NCBI RefSeq assembly: GCF_000732925.1 | Contig: NZ_CP008953.1 | Span: forward strand, 7,929,001 to 7,993,000 | Direction: 5' to 3' | Length of the DNA stretch: 64,000 nt | Origin: Amycolatopsis japonica | Lineage (GTDB): Bacteria; Actinomycetota; Actinomycetes; Mycobacteriales; Pseudonocardiaceae | Shown here: in pieces, positions 58,796 through 64,000 of the stretch | How the letters are laid out: each line of letters starts with the position of its first letter | Position numbering within the stretch: position 1 is the first letter of the stretch | Program-made: the position numbers and the translations under genes | Notes under the pieces: model-generated | The model's input: the letters and a program-made list of their open reading frames with translations, nothing else | What the model was told of the DNA's origin: nothing | Databases searched by the model: none

Positions 58796-58913
58796 CCGTC
58801 ACTCGCGTGATCAGAGGCGGAACTCGCGTGATCGGGGACGTCACGGCTCCGATCACGCGAGATCCGGCCTCGATCACGCGAGTCACGCCCTCGATCACGC
58901 GAGATCCGGCGAG
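58796..58913. repeat. Interspersed inverted units, type E, copy 4
   Basis: ACTCGCGTGATC occurs twice on the plus strand (58801-58812 and 58822-58833), then GATCACGCGAG three times on the other side (58851-58861, 58872-58882, 58893-58903), at about 21-bp steps. The units can fold into alternative hairpins. It lies 13 bp beyond the CGNR gene stop. Confidence 0.85.
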
Positions 58914-58973
58914 CGTCACGACCCGAACGACCACAACTTCTGGTGTCACCCACCCCCGAGTTACCCCCAGGGG

Positions 58974-59047
58974 TTGTGCACACCGTTAGGCCAAAAACGT
59001 GAAAAGCTGTGGATAACCCTGGGGATGACTCCACTTCCTGTGGACAA
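58974..59047. promoter_or_regulatory. Cluster of DnaA-box-like motifs
   Basis: TGTGGATAA at 59008-59016 is a perfect DnaA box (TTATCCACA on the other strand). TGTGGACAA at 59039-59047 matches the high-GC actinobacterial form, and TTGTGCACA at 58974-58982 differs by one base. They lie within 74 bp in a gap between two convergent genes. No dnaA, dnaN or other replication gene is adjacent, so this is not oriC. Confidence 0.55.
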
Positions 59048-59087
59048 CTCCCGGTGCGGCCTCCGGAGTGTGGTATACGCGCGGCGC

Positions 59088-60386
59088 TCAGAAGAGCAGC
59101 TGCGCGACCGCGTAGATCACCAGGCCGGCGAGCGCGCCGACCACGGTGCCGTTGATCCGGATGAACTGCAGATCCCGGCCCACCTGGAGCTCGATCTTGC
59201 GCGAGGTCTCCTCGGCGTCCCAGCGCTCCACCGTGTCCGTGATGATCGTGGTGATCTCCTGGGAGTAGTGGGTGACGACGTAGGCCGCCGCACCTTCCAC
59301 CCAGGTGTCCACTTTGGACCGGATGTGGTCGTCGGAGACCAGCCGCTCCCCGAGCGTTTCGAGGCCCGTGCGCACGCGGCGCCTCAGCTCGCTCGACGGG
59401 TCCTCGGCGGCGTTGAGCAGCATCTCCTTCGCCGTCGCCCACGCCGAACCGATCAGCTTCTGCACCTCGTCGTGCCCCAGCATCTGGGACTTGACCTGCT
59501 CGGCGCGCGCCATCACCTCGGGATCGGTCTGCAGATCCTGGGCGAACTCGCCGAGGAACTTGTCCAGCGCCAGCCGCATGGGGTGGTTGACGTCGGTCTT
59601 CACCGCCCAGACGAACGACAGCACCTCGCCGTAGACCTTGTCCGCGAGCATCTCGTCGACGAATTTCGGCGACCAGCTCGGCGCCCGGTCCGAGACCACG
59701 CGCAGCATCGTCGAGTGGTTGTCCCGCACCCACTCGTAGCCGCGGTCGCACATCAGGTCCACCAGCTTGTGATGCGCCCCGTCGGCGAACACGCCCTCCA
59801 GGATCTTGCCGAGCGGCGGACCCCACGGCTTGTCCACGATCCGCTTGACCACGGCCTGTTCCATGATCGCCTGGACGTCCTCGTCGCGGAGCACCCTGAC
59901 CGCCGCCCGCACGACGGTGGCCAGCTCGGACGTCACACGTTCGGCGTTGGCGGGTTGCGAGAGCCAGCCGCCGAGCCGCTTCGAGACCTCGACCCGGCTC
60001 AGCTTCTCGCGGACCACGGACTCGGACAGGAAGTTCGAGCCGACGAAGTCACCGAGGCTGCTGCCCAGCGCGTCCTTCTTGTTCGGGATGATCGCGGTGT
60101 GCGGGATCTTGATCCGCAGCGGATGCCGGAACAGCGCCGTCACCGCGAACCAGTCGGCGAGCGCGCCGACCATCCCGGCCTCGGCGGCAGCGCGGACGTA
60201 ACCGACCCAGGCGGGCCAGCCGGCGGCCTCGGCCCAGCTGGTCAGCAGGAAGATCACCGTCGCGCCGAGCAGGAACGACAGCGCGACCATCTTCATCTTG
60301 CGCAGGCCGCGGCGCTTCTCCTCCTCGGCGGCGGTTCCACCGGGCGGATCGGCTGGGGTCACCTTGGCGGGCGTCAGTTGCTCCAC
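59088..60386 (-). CDS. DUF445 family membrane protein
   Basis: A 432-residue protein of the DUF445/YjiN type. Two hydrophobic segments near the N-terminus (MVALSFLLGATVIFLLTSWA and the adjacent WVGYVRAAAEAGMVGALADW) precede the conserved FAVTALFRHPLRIKIPHTAI, then IIPNKKDALGSSLGDFVGSN. Long amphipathic helices follow. A last hydrophobic helix (VVGALAGLVIYAVAQLLF) ends the protein. Function unknown. GTG start. Confidence 0.9.
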   Translation of the reverse strand: MEQLTPAKVTPADPPGGTAAEEEKRRGLRKMKMVALSFLLGATVIFLLTSWAEAAGWPAWVGYVRAAAEAGMVGALADWFAVTALFRHPLRIKIPHTAIIPNKKDALGSSLGDFVGSNFLSESVVREKLSRVEVSKRLGGWLSQPANAERVTSELATVVRAAVRVLRDEDVQAIMEQAVVKRIVDKPWGPPLGKILEGVFADGAHHKLVDLMCDRGYEWVRDNHSTMLRVVSDRAPSWSPKFVDEMLADKVYGEVLSFVWAVKTDVNHPMRLALDKFLGEFAQDLQTDPEVMARAEQVKSQMLGHDEVQKLIGSAWATAKEMLLNAAEDPSSELRRRVRTGLETLGERLVSDDHIRSKVDTWVEGAAAYVVTHYSQEITTIITDTVERWDAEETSRKIELQVGRDLQFIRINGTVVGALAGLVIYAVAQLLF

Positions 60387-60415
60387 ACCGCCATTGTCCG
60401 TGAGGATGGCTGATC

Positions 60416-61579
60416 GTGCGCGAACCTGTCCTCGTACCCCGCCTCCAGCCCTTCACGTCGACCATCTTCGCGGAGATGACGGCACTCGCCGTCCGCCACG
60501 AAGCCGTCAACCTCGGCCAGGGTTTCCCCGACACCGACGGTCCCGCCGGAATGCTCGACGCCGCCAAGAACGCGCTGTTCGGGGGTGCGAACCAGTATCC
60601 GCCGGGTCCCGGACGGCCCGAACTGCGCGCGGCGATCGCGCGGCACCGGCTCCGCTACGGCGTCGAGTACGACCGCGACACCGAGATCCTGGTCACCGCC
60701 GGTGCCACCGAGGCCATCGCGGCGTCGCTGATCGCGCTCACGCAGGCGGGTGACGAGGTCATCGTCATCGAGCCGTACTACGACTCGTACGCGGCCGCGG
60801 TCGCCATGGCGGGCGCGGAGCGGCGGGTCGTCGGGCTGGTGGAACGCGACGGCCGGTTCGCGCTGGACGTCGAGGGCCTGCGCGTCGCGGTGACCGGCCG
60901 GACCAGGGCGATCCTGATCAACTCGCCGCACAACCCGACCGGCACGGTGTTCACGCGCGCCGAGCTGGAAGCCGTCGCCGCGCTCTGCGTGGAGCACGAC
61001 CTGATCGCGATCACCGACGAGGTGTACGAGCACCTCGTGTTCGACGACGCCGAGCATCTCCCACTCGCGACCTTCCCCGGTATGCGCGATCGCACCGTGT
61101 CGATCTCCAGCGCGGGCAAGACCTTCAACTGCACGGGCTGGAAGATCGGCTGGGTCTGCGCGAGCCCCGAACTGGTCGCGGCGGTGAAGGCGGCGAAGCA
61201 GTTCATCACCTTCGTCTCGGGCGGCCCGTTCCAGCCCGCCGTCGCCCACGCGCTGGACCACGAGCTGCCGTGGGCCGAGGAGCTGCGCACGAGCCTCCAG
61301 GGCAAACGGGACCGGCTCGCGGCAGGCCTCGCGGAGGCGGGTTTCGCGGTGCGGCCGACCGCCGGGACCTACTTCGTCTGCGTCGACGTCCGCCCGCTCG
61401 GCTTCGACGACGCCGCGGAACTGGCCTGGGAACTCCCCGAACGGGTGGGCGTGGCTGCCGTGCCCGTAAAGGTGTTCACCGATCACCCGGAAGAGTGGAA
61501 ACACCTTCTGCGCTTCGCGTTCTGCAAACGCAACGAGGTCATCGACGAAGCCGTCACCCGGTTGCGCAAACTGCGATGA
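60416..61579 (+). CDS. Class I/II aminotransferase (DapC-like)
   Basis: A 387-residue PLP enzyme. Cofactor and substrate motifs are VTAGATEAIAASLIAL, INSPHNPTGTVFTRAELEAV and the PLP lysine in SISSAGKTFNCTGWKIGW. Closely related actinobacterial enzymes act as N-succinyldiaminopimelate aminotransferases in lysine synthesis, but methionine or kynurenine aminotransferases share the same motifs. GTG start with GAGG 10 nt upstream. Tail to tail with the sigma factor gene, 12 bp apart. Confidence 0.9.
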   Translation: MREPVLVPRLQPFTSTIFAEMTALAVRHEAVNLGQGFPDTDGPAGMLDAAKNALFGGANQYPPGPGRPELRAAIARHRLRYGVEYDRDTEILVTAGATEAIAASLIALTQAGDEVIVIEPYYDSYAAAVAMAGAERRVVGLVERDGRFALDVEGLRVAVTGRTRAILINSPHNPTGTVFTRAELEAVAALCVEHDLIAITDEVYEHLVFDDAEHLPLATFPGMRDRTVSISSAGKTFNCTGWKIGWVCASPELVAAVKAAKQFITFVSGGPFQPAVAHALDHELPWAEELRTSLQGKRDRLAAGLAEAGFAVRPTAGTYFVCVDVRPLGFDDAAELAWELPERVGVAAVPVKVFTDHPEEWKHLLRFAFCKRNEVIDEAVTRLRKLR

Positions 61580-61591
61580 CCCCTCCGATGT

Positions 61592-62065
61592 TCACGCCCA
61601 GCCGCCTTTTTCGAGTGCGCGTCTGAGCCGGTCCAAACACCGTCTTCGAAGCCTGCCGACACTGGCCGGACTGATGCCCAGCTCCCCCGCGATCTGGGCG
61701 TAGGACAGCTCCGGCCGGTGCGCGAGGAGCCGCACGAGCCGTCGATGCGAATCCGGCAGGCGATCGACCGCCGCCCAGAGCGCGCGGTCCCGTTCGGCGC
61801 GGACGACCTCGGCCTCCGGGGTCGTCTCCGCGCCGGGCAGCGGACGCGGCGTTTCGCGCCTGTTCCTGGTGATCATCCGGAGCGCGCGACGCCGCGCCGT
61901 GGTCGTCAGCCAAGCCCCGAGTTTCGCTTCGTCGCGTAGCGCGCCGGGCACGCGAAGCAGTTCCAGCCAAGCCTCCTGACAGATGTCCTTGGCGTCGGCT
62001 TCGCTCAGCCGGTAGGCCTTCAGCGCCTTGAGCACCGCCGCCGACACGGCGTTCACGTCCCACAT
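61592..62065 (-). CDS. Short ECF-type sigma factor
   Basis: A 157-residue sigma-70 family protein. Region 2 reads RLSEADAKDICQEAWLELLR, then LGAWLTTTARRRALRMITRN; region 4 is LPDSHRRLVRLLAHRPELSY, then AQIAGELGISPASVGRLRRR. The spacing is typical of ECF factors. No anti-sigma gene lies beside it. The divergent gene encodes a secreted protein that could be a target, but no shared promoter motif was found. ATG with GGAGG 7 nt upstream. Confidence 0.9.
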   Translation of the reverse strand: MWDVNAVSAAVLKALKAYRLSEADAKDICQEAWLELLRVPGALRDEAKLGAWLTTTARRRALRMITRNRRETPRPLPGAETTPEAEVVRAERDRALWAAVDRLPDSHRRLVRLLAHRPELSYAQIAGELGISPASVGRLRRRCLDRLRRALEKGGWA

Positions 62066-62418
62066 CCCGGACCCTCCCCTCCCGGCGGCTTGCGTCCGCC
62101 GTACCGATCACCGAACGCAACTTTGACGGCACACACCGCATCCGGGATCCGGAAAAGGTCAGGTCACCGAGGATTTGAGTAGTTCCACCCGTCCCCGGAT
62201 GGCCGCCGGGCACATACCGAGAGTGATCAACTTCGGTACTCCAGGCACCGGAGCCGGTTGCGTCGTTCCGCCTAACGGGCTGGATCGACGGCGGCTGAGG
62301 TGAAACACTCCCCTCCGGTGCTAAAACTGGTGCAGCCCCGGGGGAACTGCGACCTGACCGGAAGAGACCCCAAGAAAGATCGAACTCACGCGGAAAACGT
62401 GGGTTTCAGGCGCGGACG
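62066..62418. other. 353-bp divergent intergenic region
   Basis: This gap separates the sigma factor gene (-) from the secreted protein gene (+). It must hold both promoters, but I could not pick a convincing pair. Small GC-rich inverted repeats such as CCGGGATCCGG (about 62137) are present. No riboswitch or ORF is supported. Confidence 0.5.
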
Positions 62419-63516
62419 GTGGTGATTGCTGTGAGTGGTGCGGCAGTCGTGCGCCGTCACGACCTCACCTCCCGCAAGACCGGCATGCGAATTCTTTTCG
62501 CGGGCGGGCTCGCGCTCACCGGCTGGCTCCTCGGCGCCGTTTTGAGCACCCCGGCTTCGGCCGACGAACGGCTTCCCGTGACGCCGGAGACCTCCGTGGT
62601 CCAGCCCGCGGACGAAGCGGGATCCGGGAAATCGACTACTCCGAACGAGTCCACTTCGGACTCCGCCGCGACCGAAACCACGAAACCCGCTGAGCCCACC
62701 GAAACCTCGAAGGAGCCCGCTCCCGTTGTGAGCGAAGAGCCCGAGGCCACTGTGGAGGAAGAGACCGTTTCGAGTACGAGTTCCGTCGAGAAGACCTCTT
62801 CTCCGGAGCCGGAAACGAAGACCGCGAAGCCCCAGGCGTCCAACGGTTTGCTGGGCGGCCTCATCGGCGGTGTGCTGAACGTCGTCACGACCACGGTCGG
62901 CGGCGTCGTCGAAACCGTCGGCGGGGTCGTCGGTGTCGTCGACGGAATCGGCGACCAGGTCGTCGCGCCGATCATCACGCCGAATCCGTGCTGCACCGGG
63001 GGCGGCCCGTCGATCCTCCCGGGCACCGGCGACATGCTCGACCCCGTCTTCGGTGGCGGCTCGGGTGAATCGGCGAGCGGCTCGGTCACCATCGCCGTCC
63101 CGGCGAAGGCCGTCACGCCGGACGCGCCCGCCACGCCGGACCCGCGTCCGCTCGTCCCCGCCGAGACCCCCGTTCCGGTCGCGGCGAGCCAGAACCACCG
63201 CGTCACGCTGCCCGTCCGGGTCCAGCACGACGCCAAGCCCGCTCCGGCCGCGCCCGCCGAGTCCGACACGCACGCGTCCCGGGACGGCGGCGGCTCGGGC
63301 GGCGGCGGTGGCCTGCCGAGCGCCCCGGTGGCGCCGGTCGCGCCCACGACGACCGCCCAGCCCGGACACGACAACACCGGCGGCGGCCGCGGGCCGCTCG
63401 CCGTCCTCGACTCCGGAATCCCCGCCACGCAGCTGAAGCTCCTCGGAACCGGCTGCGATCACGAAGGCGAGCGCACCGGCCGGGAAGCCGCGCTTCCCGC
63501 CACCTCCCCCGACTGA
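62419..63516 (+). CDS. Secreted low-complexity protein
   Basis: A 365-residue exported protein. The signal peptide (RILFAGGLALTGWLLGAVLS, cleaved near TPASADE) is followed by a Ser/Thr/Glu/Pro-rich stretch (residues 50-140), then a Gly/Val hydrophobic segment GLLGGLIGGVLNVVTTTVGG, then VVETVGGVVGVVDGIGDQVV, and a Pro/Ala/Gly-rich C-terminal half. The glycine-valine segment recalls surface-active chaplin-like stretches, but the chaplin cysteine pattern is absent; only a CC pair (NPCCTGGG) and one late Cys occur. A surface-layer role is a guess. The GTG could be 62419, 62422 or 62431. Confidence 0.7.
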   Translation: MVIAVSGAAVVRRHDLTSRKTGMRILFAGGLALTGWLLGAVLSTPASADERLPVTPETSVVQPADEAGSGKSTTPNESTSDSAATETTKPAEPTETSKEPAPVVSEEPEATVEEETVSSTSSVEKTSSPEPETKTAKPQASNGLLGGLIGGVLNVVTTTVGGVVETVGGVVGVVDGIGDQVVAPIITPNPCCTGGGPSILPGTGDMLDPVFGGGSGESASGSVTIAVPAKAVTPDAPATPDPRPLVPAETPVPVAASQNHRVTLPVRVQHDAKPAPAAPAESDTHASRDGGGSGGGGGLPSAPVAPVAPTTTAQPGHDNTGGGRGPLAVLDSGIPATQLKLLGTGCDHEGERTGREAALPATSPD

Positions 63517-63590
63517 CCTGACCGGGTCGCCGGGGAGAACCACGTCCAAATCAAGATCAACTTCTGGTTTCGACGGCTGCTGAATCCTCT

Positions 63591-63607
63591 GGCATAAGCC
63601 ATTTTTC
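63591..63607 (+). terminator. Short hairpin with T-tract
   Basis: TGGC-ATAA-GCCA followed by TTTTT forms a small intrinsic-terminator-like hairpin 75 bp beyond the secreted-protein gene. The 4-bp stem is weak, but T-tracts are rare in this DNA. Confidence 0.35.
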
Positions 63608-63679
63608 GCCTGCCCCTTTTCAGGCAACCCCAAAGTCTTTCCGAACGGCCGACCGCGCCCGGCCGGTTCGGATCCCGGC

Positions 63680-63949
63680 CCCGGCGCCGCGCTGCCCCTG
63701 CGGCGCCGGGACCAGCACCGGGTGGACTCCGGGGGCTTCTGCTCACCGCGCCGAGCAGGAGCCGGCCAAGCTCGAAGTCCGCCTGAACCGCGGGCGGTTA
63801 CCCGGCACGTCGAGGGGCTGTGCCGGGTAACCGCCGCGGTGCCCGTCCCGAGGTTTCGGCCTCGGGACGGGCCGGATAGCCGGTGCGCTGGTCGTGCGGC
63901 GCCGATGCCCTCCCTGGAGCATCGGCCGCCCCGCCGGCGCACCGGCTAT
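63680..63949. repeat. Array of four strong hairpins
   Basis: There are 11-bp arms around CCCGGCGCCGC (63680-63710), 15-bp arms GCGGTTACCCGGCAC (63794-63808 with 63820-63834), 13-bp arms GCCCGTCCCGAGG (63841-63853 with 63860-63872), and 13-bp arms ATAGCCGGTGCGC (63876-63888 with 63937-63949) enclosing an inner GCCGATGC/GCATCGGC hairpin. All are perfect. They could form a structured RNA or successive terminators. Confidence 0.75.
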
Positions 63950-63963
63950 TTCCGTTTCCGGCC

Positions 63964-64000
63964 CGCGTTTCGTCCTCTGAATGCGGTAGTTGCACGCGCA
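63964..64000. repeat. 64-bp palindromic element, type A, copy 5 (cut by window end)
   Basis: The first 37 bp match copy 1 almost exactly (CGCGTTTCGTCCTCTGAATG, then CGGTAGTTGCACGCGCA). The right arm should continue beyond position 64000. If the pattern holds, a gene end lies close by on the far side. Confidence 0.85.

Larger units (their letters stand above)
58784..59087. other. 304-bp convergent intergenic region
   Basis: The gap between the CGNR gene (+) and the DUF445 gene (-) holds the type E repeat (58796-58913) and three DnaA-box-like motifs (58974-59047). It has no credible ORF. Confidence 0.8.
63517..64000. other. 484-bp non-coding region rich in hairpins
   Basis: Beyond the secreted-protein gene there is a short TGGC-ATAA-GCCA hairpin followed by T5 (63591-63607), then at least four strong GC-rich hairpins (63680-63949), then the start of a type A palindrome cut by the window end. 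No protein-coding gene is supported. Confidence 0.7.

Noticed and set aside
58974..59047. Chromosomal origin of replication
   Set aside because: Only three DnaA boxes, no AT-rich unwinding region, and neither dnaA nor dnaN is nearby.
62066..62418. Possible riboswitch (c-di-AMP or cobalamin type) upstream of the secreted protein
   Set aside because: Short stretches such as GGGGGAACTG recall conserved boxes, but the required helices and other motifs could not be placed.
1..64000. tRNA or rRNA genes
   Set aside because: No TPsiC-arm sequence in a cloverleaf context and no rRNA-like stretch was seen; the GGTTCGA occurrences belong to type A palindromes.

Overview
The window is high-GC actinobacterial DNA with many GTG starts, 4-bp ATGA/GTGA gene overlaps and leaderless-looking starts. 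Mycothiol synthesis (mshA), SenX3-RegX3, homologues of the developmental regulators BldC and BldN, bS22 and a 6C-type RNA point to a mycelial member of the Pseudonocardiales. The repeat style suggests an Amycolatopsis-like genome, but that genus call is inference. From about 0.5 to 55.6 kb the gene order follows, inverted and with insertions, the Mycobacterium tuberculosis region running from hbhA through murB, mshA, gpm1, senX3/regX3, ppx, proC and hemACDB to hemL and ccdA/resB/ccsA (recalled, not computed).

Layout. 0.2-0.7 kb: bldC and a small membrane protein. 0.7-8.1 kb: a MinD-like ATPase, the System II cytochrome c maturation genes (ccsB, resB, ccdA, resA), a histidine phosphatase and hemL. 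8.3-12.5 kb: tspO, three membrane proteins, hemB and a non-canonical NRAMP-type transporter. 12.7-17.6 kb: rex-hemA-hemC-hemD behind a promoter that carries a Rex operator. 17.6-21 kb: a molybdopterin oxidoreductase, a glutaredoxin-like protein and an acyl-CoA ligase. 21.2-24.1 kb: a BldN-like sigma factor, its probable membrane anti-sigma and a HAD hydrolase. 24.4-32.8 kb: acyltransferase, epimerase, bS22, HTH protein, proC, thioesterase, TIM-barrel protein, proline-rich membrane protein and Ppx. 33-44.4 kb: senX3-regX3, a regulator with a lipoprotein, gpmA, a 6C RNA, a DUF4349 lipoprotein, mshA, a hydrolase, an L,D-transpeptidase and murB. 44.4-49.5 kb: DUF2505, methyltransferase, DedA, purU, a flavoprotein, a reductase and an SRPBCC protein. 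49.6-54.1 kb: an osmoprotectant ABC importer without an adjacent ATPase, a histidine ammonia-lyase-family protein with an altered catalytic triad, and a YbaK protein. 54.1-64 kb: DUF2516, an HBHA-like protein, an XRE regulator with a clear operator, an isoaspartyl methyltransferase-like protein, several small enzymes, DUF445, an aminotransferase, an ECF sigma factor and a secreted low-complexity protein.

How it works together: heme synthesis (hemA, C, D, B, L), a possible tetrapyrrole-binding TspO and the cytochrome c maturation machinery lie within 17 kb, with the NADH-sensing repressor Rex at the head of the hem operon. This arrangement would couple respiratory cofactor supply to redox state.

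The most unusual signal is non-coding: at least six types of long, near-perfect palindrome, including five copies of a 64-bp element (one cut by the window end). Every copy lies 3' of a stop codon. They occupy every convergent gene gap longer than 60 bp and none of the gaps where convergent genes touch or overlap. They look like dispersed, possibly mobile, bidirectional terminators. No tRNA, rRNA, CRISPR array, transposase or prophage gene was seen.
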